Below are positions 27,683-35,670 of a stretch of 64,000 nucleotides of DNA, piece after piece. The notes under the pieces were generated by a model. The model was not told where the DNA came from, made no database searches, and saw nothing but the letters and a program-made list of their open reading frames with translations. Location of the stretch: positions 1 through 64,000 of the forward strand of contig NZ_LAQL01000003.1 of assembly GCF_001026905.1 (NCBI RefSeq), given 5' to 3'. Every line of letters starts with the position of its first letter. Position 1 is the stretch's first letter. The position numbers and the translations under genes are program-made. The DNA comes from Kiloniella spongiae (lineage in GTDB: Bacteria > Pseudomonadota > Alphaproteobacteria > Kiloniellales > Kiloniellaceae).

Positions 27683-28585
27683 ATGAAAGTTACGTTAGCT
27701 CAACTTCGTGCCTTTGTTGCCGTTTCTCGTGCGAGATCGTTCACGCGTGCTGCTGAAGTTTTGGAGATTTCACAGCCGTCTATTACGACTGCGATCAAAC
27801 AGTTTGAAGAAGTAATTGGGATGAAGGTGTTTGACCGATCTACTAAGACACTGCGTTTAACTAAAGCCAGCGAAATGTATTTACCAAGTATTGAAAGATT
27901 CTTGGATGAATTGGACATGACGCTTTCTGATTTTAAAGAAATATCATATGGCTCGCAGGGTAATATTGCTGTTGCAGTAGTTCCTTCGGTAGCAACCAAT
28001 GTGTTGCCGAGTGCTGTAAAAAGCTTTTCTGCAACATTTCCCAAAATTAGAATTTCGTTACGTGATGATAATTCTTTCGGAGTCCGTGAACGAGTTTTGA
28101 ATGGTGAAGTCGATCTTGGAGTTGCAGGCCGGACCACGTTTTCTGATGATCTTGATTTTGAACCTTTGATACGTGATCCATTTGGGGCGGTTGTTCATAA
28201 GACACACGTATTGGCGAAAGAAAAAGGGCCCATTGTATGGGAAGAACTATCAGGCTACCCCTATATATCCTTTGCCCCTGACACAGGTATACGGCCCATA
28301 CTTGATATGTTAGCCAATGTGCCAGAAAATGTTAGATCGCCTTGGGTCGAGGTTTCCAATATTGCAACTGTCTTGTCGTTTCTCAAAACCAATCTTGGGA
28401 TAGCCGCCTTACCAAGGATGTCAGTAAATACGATTGAAAATGATGTGGTATTTCGGACTCTTTTAAATCCACCTGTCTTTAGAGAGCTGGGGTTGATCAC
28501 GCGTAAGGGCAGAACGCTTTCTCCTGCAGCATCAAATTTTGTTGATCATATCAAAAATACTTTGCGTCCTGTTTGGGATAAATAG
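27683..28585 (+). CDS. LysR-family transcriptional regulator
   Basis: 300 residues from the ATG at 27683 (AGGTAGG upstream); a TTG directly before it is unlikely to be the start. The N-terminal winged helix (LAQLRAFVAVSRARSFTRAA, ISQPSITTAIKQFEE) and C-terminal effector domain are complete. It precedes the TAXI/TRAP genes in the same direction by about 150 bases and probably controls them. Confidence 0.93.
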   Translation: MKVTLAQLRAFVAVSRARSFTRAAEVLEISQPSITTAIKQFEEVIGMKVFDRSTKTLRLTKASEMYLPSIERFLDELDMTLSDFKEISYGSQGNIAVAVVPSVATNVLPSAVKSFSATFPKIRISLRDDNSFGVRERVLNGEVDLGVAGRTTFSDDLDFEPLIRDPFGAVVHKTHVLAKEKGPIVWEELSGYPYISFAPDTGIRPILDMLANVPENVRSPWVEVSNIATVLSFLKTNLGIAALPRMSVNTIENDVVFRTLLNPPVFRELGLITRKGRTLSPAASNFVDHIKNTLRPVWDK

Positions 28586-28732
28586 ATCAAATGTACCATA
28601 TGTGTTGATTATTCATTTATTCATATAATCTATAAGTACCTATATTTTATGTGTAATTGTAATAAATTGTATTGCCCATGGAATAAAACCTGCTTTTAAT
28701 CGACCTGTCTAAATAATAGGGAGGCTCAAAAA

Positions 28733-29746
28733 ATGATCTATAAATTTAAGCGTTGTTTTGTACTTGCTATAACAGGTGCAATGACTGTTGCCAGCATTTC
28801 TTTTTCTACTGCAACCTACGCTCAGGACCCAGAGTTTTTAAATATTGGTGGTGGTCCAAGCGGTGGTACATTCAATGTTGTTGCAACGGGTCTTGGAAAC
28901 TTAATGCGCGAAGCGTTCCCAGATAGTGTAGTGGGAGTTCAACCCGGTGGTTCGGGGCCAAATTTATTGCGGGTTTCTTCTGGTGAAGCAGATCTTGGTA
29001 TTACATCTGCGAGTAACGCATCTGACGCTTGGGCAGGGCGGGATCCGGCCACTCCGGAAAATCCAATTAAAAACATTCGTGGCTTGATGACGTTCTTCCC
29101 TAGTGCGATTCAAATTTGGGTTGATGCGAGCTCGGATATTCAGTCAATAGAAGATCTTGTCGGTAAGCAAATTAGTGCTGGTCAGCCAGGCCAAACATCC
29201 TGGAATGCTTTCAATAATTTGCTGGAAGTCCATGGTATGAAGATTGAAGACTTAGAAGTAAACGGTGGGAAGATTCACCATCTAAGTTGGAAAGAGTCAC
29301 AAAATGGCTTACGTAATGGACAGCTTGATGCTGTAATGTGGGTTGCTTTGTATCCACATTCTACTGTGCTTGCGACAGAAACTGCACGCAAGATACGTGT
29401 TCTTACTATTGATGAAAGTAAGATTAATAAATATCTTGCCGAGTATGGCAGTGGTTTCAAAAAAGTGACGCTGCCTGTCGGTCTTTATCAAGGTCAATCC
29501 ACTGAAGTTACTTCTGTTGGCACAAAAACATTTCTCTTTTCTTCAGACAGAATGCCTGATGAAACCGCTTACAAAGTAACTTCGGCAATATGGAAAAATC
29601 TCGATAAATTTCAACAAACACACGCGTTGTTGCAATATATTGAAACAGAAACAGCTGGTCGCGGGATGTTGGCACCGATTCATCCTGGTGCAGCTAAGTT
29701 TTATGAAGAACAAGGTATTCCCGTGGATGAAGCTGCTCTGAATTAA
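28733..29746 (+). CDS. TAXI-family TRAP transporter solute-binding protein
   Basis: 337 residues, signal peptide cut near ATYA-QD. TAXI signatures: NIGGGPSGGTFNVVATGLGNLM and QPGGSGPNLLRVSSGEADLGI. GGGAGG precedes the ATG. It captures an organic-acid or amino-acid-like ligand in the periplasm for the fused permease encoded next. The ligand cannot be told from sequence. Confidence 0.93.
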   Translation: MIYKFKRCFVLAITGAMTVASISFSTATYAQDPEFLNIGGGPSGGTFNVVATGLGNLMREAFPDSVVGVQPGGSGPNLLRVSSGEADLGITSASNASDAWAGRDPATPENPIKNIRGLMTFFPSAIQIWVDASSDIQSIEDLVGKQISAGQPGQTSWNAFNNLLEVHGMKIEDLEVNGGKIHHLSWKESQNGLRNGQLDAVMWVALYPHSTVLATETARKIRVLTIDESKINKYLAEYGSGFKKVTLPVGLYQGQSTEVTSVGTKTFLFSSDRMPDETAYKVTSAIWKNLDKFQQTHALLQYIETETAGRGMLAPIHPGAAKFYEEQGIPVDEAALN

Positions 29747-29860
29747 GAGACAAGGCTCTTGCAGGATAATTGTTTTCTGCAAGAGCTCAAATTTTCAAAA
29801 CAGAACCGGACCTTTGAAGTTCTCGGGACACAAAAAGTGTCTTTCGAAAGGGCATAGGCA

Positions 29861-31738
29861 ATGACACTTAGTCTAAAAAACACAATCACGATACTCGCAG
29901 TTTCCATGGCACTGTTCCATCTATTGGTCGCGTCGCCCTTTTTCCTTTTTCCGGACCTGATCGTGCGCGGCACACATCTTTTGTTTTCGCTCGTGATAGG
30001 CTTTTTGATTTATAAATTGTCAAGTAACCGGCTTGGAAGAACAATAGATGGATTTCTTATCCTGCTTTCTCTCGTATGTGTTGGCTATTTGATTGTTAAC
30101 AATGTATCGATCGTAATTCGTCCTCCGTGGACACAGGAAGCCAGCGCCATGGAGCTTTTCGTTGCTTTAGGCACTATTTTTGTTGTTCTCGAACTTACCC
30201 GTAGATCCTTGGGGATGGCGATTACTGGGCTTTGTACGTTCTTTATTTTTTATGGTTTTATTGGCCCATATTTGCGGCATGTGGATTTCTTGCGCCCACT
30301 TGCGCATAAAGGGGTCGGAATTAATGAATTTGTTGACCAGATGTATTTCAGCTTTGAAGGCATATTTGGTGTGGCACTCGGTGTTTCAACGGATTTTATT
30401 TTTTTATTTGTCGTTTTTGGGGCGTTGCTACAGATTATTGGTGGAGGAGATTTCTTTGTAAATGTCACAAAAGCGGCAACAGGGGCAACCCGAGGTGGGC
30501 CAGCAAAAATGGCTGTTGTTGCAAGTGCTTTGATGGGAACGATGTCTGGAAGCTCGGTTGCTAATGTCGCAACAACTGGTGCGATCACTATCCCTATGAT
30601 GAAAAAGTTGGGTTATCCTAAAGCATTTGCCGGTGCTGTCGAGGCTGTTGCGTCTACAGGGGGACAGATTACACCACCGATCATGGGGGCTGCTGCTTTC
30701 TTGATGGCGGCTATCCTTGGTATCAGCTATCAGGAGGTGATTACTGCAGCGGCACTGCCTGCATTTTTGTTTTTTGCATCTCTTTTTGTTGCTGTGCATT
30801 GGGAAGCGCTTAAGCATGGCCTTAAGCCCTTGGAAAAAAGTGACAAAGGTACTACATGGCGTGAATTTAAAGCGGGATGGACATTTCTTTTACCTCTTGT
30901 CGTAATCATGACATTCCTTGTTATGGGGTACACACCCAGCTTGTGCGCATTCTACGGCGTTGTGGTAACTCTTGTCATACCATTTGCACGACGTTCAACA
31001 TGGGTATCCGGTGCTTTACTTTGCAAGGGATTGGAGTTTGGGTCACGGGCGGGTGTTACTGTCGCGATTGCCTGTGCTTCAGCGGGAATTATAGTCGGTA
31101 TTGTGCAAATATCTGGCTTGGGGTTTCGCTTCAGTAGTTTGGTACTCGCATTTGCCGATGGTAATTTATATGTAGCACTTTGTCTGGCAATGATAGCGGC
31201 GTTTATCTTTGGAATGGGAATGCCAACAACACCTGCATATATCATTCAAGCCACGCTGGTTGCCCCTGCGTTGGTCAATTTAGGCGCCAACCCTCTCGCG
31301 GCGCATCTCTTTGTTTTTTATTATGCTGTTTTGGGACAGATTACTCCACCCGTTGCAGTGGCCGCTTTTGCTGCTGCACCGATAGCAGGCACCAGTTCTA
31401 CTTCTGTGGGATGGCGCGCTTTTGCATTGGGGATTCCTGCTTACATCATCCCGTTTCTATTTGTAGCCAATCCGGAGCTGTTAGGGCAGGGCCATTGGAT
31501 GGATTTGGCTCTGGTTTTACTGCGATCGGCTGCTTCAATAGTCTGTCTTTCTGTCTCGCTCACAGGTTGGCTGGGAGGACGCTCACTCAATTGGCTGGGG
31601 AGGGCGGGGCTTCTTTTTTCTGCTGCTTTCCTAATTACGCCTAGCCTGATTTTGAATTTTATTGCATTGGCAGGAATTTTGATGGTTTGGGTGATGCAAA
31701 AATATAGCAACGTAGCTTCGAAAGCTCAGGATGTCTAA
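29861..31738 (+). CDS. TRAP transporter fused permease (DctQM-type)
   Basis: 625 residues with about 17 hydrophobic helices. An N-terminal four-helix small-subunit part is fused to the large-subunit part, as is usual for TAXI systems. Conserved stretches include GTMSGSSVANVATTGAITIP, STGGQITPPIMGAAAFLMA and FGMGMPTTPAYII, with a second GQITPPVAVAAFAAA repeat. It drives sodium- or proton-coupled uptake of the ligand bound by the upstream protein. The last 8 bases overlap the RidA-like gene. Confidence 0.93.
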   Translation: MTLSLKNTITILAVSMALFHLLVASPFFLFPDLIVRGTHLLFSLVIGFLIYKLSSNRLGRTIDGFLILLSLVCVGYLIVNNVSIVIRPPWTQEASAMELFVALGTIFVVLELTRRSLGMAITGLCTFFIFYGFIGPYLRHVDFLRPLAHKGVGINEFVDQMYFSFEGIFGVALGVSTDFIFLFVVFGALLQIIGGGDFFVNVTKAATGATRGGPAKMAVVASALMGTMSGSSVANVATTGAITIPMMKKLGYPKAFAGAVEAVASTGGQITPPIMGAAAFLMAAILGISYQEVITAAALPAFLFFASLFVAVHWEALKHGLKPLEKSDKGTTWREFKAGWTFLLPLVVIMTFLVMGYTPSLCAFYGVVVTLVIPFARRSTWVSGALLCKGLEFGSRAGVTVAIACASAGIIVGIVQISGLGFRFSSLVLAFADGNLYVALCLAMIAAFIFGMGMPTTPAYIIQATLVAPALVNLGANPLAAHLFVFYYAVLGQITPPVAVAAFAAAPIAGTSSTSVGWRAFALGIPAYIIPFLFVANPELLGQGHWMDLALVLLRSAASIVCLSVSLTGWLGGRSLNWLGRAGLLFSAAFLITPSLILNFIALAGILMVWVMQKYSNVASKAQDV

Positions 31739-32243
31739 CATGAAAGAAGTAGTTGCTAAACCTCTGAACAAGCCTATTACTTCTCAAGCTGGCTTGATGG
31801 GTGTAGCCCGTAGTTTACCTCAACCAGAGGGAACGAAATATCCTTATGAACTGGTCATAGTTCATGGACTTACGGCTTATGTCGCGGGGCAAATTCCAAA
31901 GCAAAATGGGGAGTTGGCTTATACTGGCAAGGTCGGGCAGGACTTGAAAATTGAAGAAGCGATAGCTTCTGCTCGGATTTGTTCACATCAAGTTTTAGCT
32001 TGGTTGAACTATTCTGCGGGAGGTCTTGAAAACTTGGATAGGCTTTTGCGAATGACTTGTTATGTCGCTCATGATGATTCGTTTGAAAATATCTCTGAAG
32101 TTGCCGATGGCGCATCTAATTATTTAATTGATACTCTTGGAGATCAAGGTCGTCATGTCAGGGCGGTAGTTGGTGTCAAAAGTCTTCCAAGGAATGCCCC
32201 TGTCCTAGTGGAAGTAACGGCTAGTTTATTGGCTCCTGTCTGA
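31731..32243 (+). CDS. RidA/YjgF-family protein
   Basis: 170 residues, longer than the usual 125-130 because of an N-terminal extension. Family features: AYVAGQIPKQNGELAYTGKVG, a region of AVVGVKSLPRNAPVLVEV with the Arg of the RidA active site not clearly placed. Family members deaminate reactive enamines and imines made by PLP enzymes, but many subfamilies differ. It overlaps the TRAP permease by 8 bases, so it is linked to uptake of the same compound. Confidence 0.82.
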   Translation: MSNMKEVVAKPLNKPITSQAGLMGVARSLPQPEGTKYPYELVIVHGLTAYVAGQIPKQNGELAYTGKVGQDLKIEEAIASARICSHQVLAWLNYSAGGLENLDRLLRMTCYVAHDDSFENISEVADGASNYLIDTLGDQGRHVRAVVGVKSLPRNAPVLVEVTASLLAPV

Positions 32244-32296
32244 TTACGACCAGAATGTATTGAAGCAATAACCTTGATTCTGGGTATTCGTATAGT

Positions 32297-32340
32297 TATC
32301 GAACCAGGTGAATTAAACTTCACTTGGTTCGATAAGATCT
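32297..32340 (+). terminator. Terminator after RidA-like gene
   Basis: A 16-bp stem with one G-U pair, TATCGAACCAGGTGAA (32297-32312) and TTCACTTGGTTCGATA (32319-32334), loop TTAAAC, followed by AGATCTTTT. It ends the TAXI-TRAP-RidA unit. Confidence 0.8.
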
Positions 32341-32626
32341 TTTATTGGCTTAATCAATGACGTGCGGGGTATGATCCGCACTATAATTTGATGTAAAGAA
32401 GCTTTGTGAACTAATTCATTTGATAAATACTTGTGTCCAAATTCAATCATCATTCCTTGTAATGTTTTCCCAAAAAAGTTAACTTTATATAGTATGAATT
32501 TGGGCGCTGAGCGCGGCAGGCTGATGAGCAGCAGGCAACCGCGGCGCTTTGCCCCGATTGGAATACGGTCTTTATCTTCTGTGTGGAGTGAAGCATCTAA
32601 AAGGGGCGAAAGCGGAGAACCCTTTG
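32341..32626 (+). other. Leader region of the tryptophanase gene
   Basis: An AT-rich part to about 32500 is followed by an abrupt GC-rich segment. There GGGCGCTGAGCGCGG (32502-32516) can pair imperfectly with CCGCGGCGCTTTGCCC (32539-32554), including a perfect CGCGG/CCGCG core. No E. coli-like tnaC with a ribosome site was found. A frame with a single Trp exists but lacks a ribosome site and overlaps the structural gene. Confidence 0.35.
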
Positions 32627-33994
32627 ATGAAGACCATAATTGAACCCTTTCGTATTAAATCTGTTGAACCCATTCGCATGACCACGCCCGAAGAACGGCG
32701 TGATTTATTGAAACAGGCTGAATACAATCTCTTTAAACTGCATTCTGATGATGTGTTGATCGACCTGTTAACCGACAGCGGAACATCGGCCATGTCATCA
32801 CAACAGTGGTCCGCGTTAATGGCGGGGGACGAATGTTATGCAGGCTCGCCATCATTCTATCGCTTTGAGGCTGCTGTACGGGATCTGATGGATTTCAAAC
32901 ACATCATCCCAACCCATCAGGGACGTGCAGCTGAAGCTATCCTTTTCTCCATTTTGGGAGGCGAGGGGATGCACATTCCATCCAATACGCATTTTGATAC
33001 CACCCGGGGAAATATCGAGAACAGTGGGGCCGAGGCCACTGACCTTGTGATCGACGAAGGCAAAGACCCGGCGGTGCTCCATCCCTTTAAGGGCAATATG
33101 GATCTGGACAAGCTGGAAAGCTATCTGGGCGAATATGGCGATAAGGTGCCGTGTGTCATGCTGACCATCACCAATAATGCCGGGGGAGGGCAACCGGTAT
33201 CACTGGAAAATATCCGTGGCACTGCGGCATTGGCCAAACGCTTTGGCAAACCCTTTATCATTGATGGCTGCCGCTTTGCCGAAAATGCCTGGTTTATTCA
33301 GCAGCGCGAGGCAGGACAGAGTGATCGGACAATCAAGGAAATTGTCCGCGACTGTTTTGCTCTGGCGGATGGGATGACCATGTCAGCGAAAAAGGATGCC
33401 TTTGCCAATATCGGTGGCTGGCTTGCGCTTAACGATGATGAACTGGCCGAGAAATGTCGTGCGCGTCTGATCATGACAGAAGGTTTTCCCACCTATGGTG
33501 GTCTTGCCGGGCGGGATCTGGACGCGATCGCACAGGGGCTGACAGAGATCGTTGATGAAAATTATCTGCGATATCGCATTCGTACCAACGAATATATCGG
33601 TGAACGATTGGACGCGTTGGGTGTACCTGTGGTGAAGCCAGCCGGAGGACATGCGGTCTTTATTGATGCCCGGCGCTGGTTGTCGCATATAGCGCCGCTA
33701 CAATACCCCGGACAGGCGGTGGCCTGTGCGCTGTATGAGCAAGGAGGTATTAGAGGGTGTGAAATCGGTACCGTGATGTTTGGGCGTTCACCTGATGGTT
33801 CGGAAAAACCCGCAGCCATGGATCTGGTGCGTCTGGCGATACCACGACGGGTTTATACGCAATCCCACGCGGATTATATGGTAGAGGTTTTTGAAGAACT
33901 CTCGGCCATAAAAGATACCTTGCCCGGGTATCGTATCACCAAAGAGCCAAAAATGCTGCGCCACTTTACAGCAAGTTTTGAGCCTCTGTCTTGA
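32627..33994 (+). CDS. tnaA: Tryptophanase (beta-eliminating lyase family)
   Basis: 455 residues from the ATG at 32627, with GGAG 10 bases upstream; a longer open frame back to 32549 is not supported. PLP-dependent beta-eliminating lyase hallmarks: SGTSAMSSQQWSALMAGDE, IPTHQGRAAE, and the PLP lysine in TMSAKKDAFANIGG. It cleaves L-tryptophan to indole, pyruvate and ammonia. Tyrosine phenol-lyase is the close alternative and cannot be excluded by eye. It stands 293 bases after the terminator of the TAXI-TRAP-RidA unit, so linkage is by position only. Confidence 0.88.
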   Translation: MKTIIEPFRIKSVEPIRMTTPEERRDLLKQAEYNLFKLHSDDVLIDLLTDSGTSAMSSQQWSALMAGDECYAGSPSFYRFEAAVRDLMDFKHIIPTHQGRAAEAILFSILGGEGMHIPSNTHFDTTRGNIENSGAEATDLVIDEGKDPAVLHPFKGNMDLDKLESYLGEYGDKVPCVMLTITNNAGGGQPVSLENIRGTAALAKRFGKPFIIDGCRFAENAWFIQQREAGQSDRTIKEIVRDCFALADGMTMSAKKDAFANIGGWLALNDDELAEKCRARLIMTEGFPTYGGLAGRDLDAIAQGLTEIVDENYLRYRIRTNEYIGERLDALGVPVVKPAGGHAVFIDARRWLSHIAPLQYPGQAVACALYEQGGIRGCEIGTVMFGRSPDGSEKPAAMDLVRLAIPRRVYTQSHADYMVEVFEELSAIKDTLPGYRITKEPKMLRHFTASFEPLS

Positions 33995-34036
33995 TTAGAG
34001 GGTAGTATTAGTTCTTTTCAGAACAGGCTTCTGTTT

Positions 34037-34064
34037 GGCAGAGATAATACTCGTTATCTCTGCC
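34037..34064. terminator. Strong hairpin between convergent genes
   Basis: A perfect 11-bp stem GGCAGAGATAA / TTATCTCTGCC with loop TACTCG lies between the stops of tnaA (33994) and the minus-strand gene ending at 34137. Neither side has a T run, so termination is likely but not typical. Confidence 0.5.
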
Positions 34065-34136
34065 GGACTACAGACTAGCTTATGATAACGAAGGTATCAC
34101 TGTGTTTGGGGCTTCAACTGCGGCTGCCAACAATAG

Positions 34137-35549
34137 CTAGACAATATTCCATTTTTTCTTTAGCACAATTTGGACCTGTTGCATCCGCAGGAAGAATGTG
34201 CCTTCTTCGGCACCTTCGTTTTCCAGCCATTTGACCAAGGGATGCAGACTTTTGGAAGCAAGCATCATACTGGCACAGGTTTTGATTTCGGGCTCAAATC
34301 TTTTCTGGTTCAGGCGACTGATCATTTCGCGGAAATTTTCGAACATTTCTTCGATTTTCTGGATGTTGCCAATTTTCTTCTGAGCTTCAAAGATAATCTG
34401 TTTTGCCATGTGAATAGGCTGACGCCCCAGCTCTGCCGCGATCAGTGGGCGTGCTTCGAGCATGGCGTCGCGAGTTCTGGCTGATCCGATGCAGATGTCC
34501 TGTAATGCTTTGTAGGTTAGCATGCTTTGTTCCCCACCCACTGCATGAGCAGACAAGGCGATAAGATCGAACTCCAGCTCTGCGGTATCGTTGACGATCT
34601 GATCGATTTGCAGAACGACCTGGCTATGATCATTGCCATACTTGGTCGCGTTCTGGATTTCTTTGACCGAATGCAGGAAACGCCCCTTGTTGAGGGTATA
34701 AAGTTGCCGGATTAATTCAAATCCAGCACTTTGTGGCAGGAAGTATTCATTGATTTCCGAGTGGAGTTTTAATTTGTCGCGCAACTCCTGAATAAGAAGT
34801 TCTTCGCCGGTAAATTCTTTGGGGATAAATTCTTTGGGGGTAAATTCATCTGGTGCGTCAGGTGTACCAGATTTTTTTGCGGCTATAGCTTGTTCAACAG
34901 AAATCCCCCAATCCAGAAGCTTCGTGACCTGCTCATCAATATAGATCACATTGTCTTCGAAGAAAGAGTCAGGGTTCTTGCCAACACCGATAACATCGCG
35001 GGTGAGAGGTTCATAGATTGTCGTCTGGATTTTCTTGTTCCGTAAACGGACGGTGACAAGCTTGGTCATCAGATCCCGAATACCCGACGCGTAGATGGTG
35101 GCGTAGATGCATAAGGGGTGAACGGCAAACTCGCGACGGCCTTTTCTAAAGCCGGGATGGGCAGAAACTTCTCCCCTTATGAGCGATAGATTGTCGGCGA
35201 TTTTGCTACAGATGTGATTGACCAGCAAATACTCTGCACGCAGGTATTCATAGTTGTCGTATTCCGCCGGCTCATCCTTTTGATAAAGCTCTGGAATAAT
35301 CTTTTGTGATATGGATTGTGCCAGTTCAACGCGCCCCGGATGCACAGTGGATTTTAGGCTGTTTAAAAAGTCCAGCAGATCAGCGATGGATCGGCGAGCG
35401 GAAGCGGGATCAATGGTATTCTTAACGGTTACGCGCAGGTCTTCGATAACCGCAGCAACAACCTCACTGACTTCGGTTTTATCAGAATTACTATTAAGCC
35501 GCGCAAAGCGTTGTAGGGATGGCAAAGAAGCAGCCATTAAATTATCCAT
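34137..35549 (-). CDS. Hypothetical protein downstream of norD
   Basis: About 470 residues, soluble, mostly helical, without signal peptide or recognised domain. A short duplicated stretch (EFTPKEFIPKEF) marks a linker at about 235-250, and the C-terminal 200 residues look like a helical bundle. It lies 121 bases after norD on the same strand and is the last gene before the convergent tnaA, so it may belong to the nor unit. Start is the ATG at 35549 or the TTG at 35555; AGG lies upstream of both. Function unknown. Confidence 0.7.
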   Translation of the reverse strand: MDNLMAASLPSLQRFARLNSNSDKTEVSEVVAAVIEDLRVTVKNTIDPASARRSIADLLDFLNSLKSTVHPGRVELAQSISQKIIPELYQKDEPAEYDNYEYLRAEYLLVNHICSKIADNLSLIRGEVSAHPGFRKGRREFAVHPLCIYATIYASGIRDLMTKLVTVRLRNKKIQTTIYEPLTRDVIGVGKNPDSFFEDNVIYIDEQVTKLLDWGISVEQAIAAKKSGTPDAPDEFTPKEFIPKEFTGEELLIQELRDKLKLHSEINEYFLPQSAGFELIRQLYTLNKGRFLHSVKEIQNATKYGNDHSQVVLQIDQIVNDTAELEFDLIALSAHAVGGEQSMLTYKALQDICIGSARTRDAMLEARPLIAAELGRQPIHMAKQIIFEAQKKIGNIQKIEEMFENFREMISRLNQKRFEPEIKTCASMMLASKSLHPLVKWLENEGAEEGTFFLRMQQVQIVLKKKWNIV

Positions 35550-35670
35550 ATTCAAGAAACCTGCGTAAAGATATCACCTGAATGATGAAATAAAGTTAAT
35601 GGATTGTCTTTTCTAGCTTTATTTTAATTTTTTGTTTCGAATTTATCAAAAATTTTCGAAATATTTGATG

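Noticed and set aside
32512-32560. CTGATGAG in the tnaA leader considered as a hammerhead ribozyme core
   Set aside because: The required GAAA segment and the three stems are not present at suitable distances.
32494-32643. Frame with a single Trp and a Pro 12 residues later, upstream of tnaA, reminiscent of tnaC
   Set aside because: W-to-P spacing matches TnaC, but there is no ribosome site, the Asp and the terminal Pro-stop are absent and the frame overlaps the tnaA start. Probably chance.
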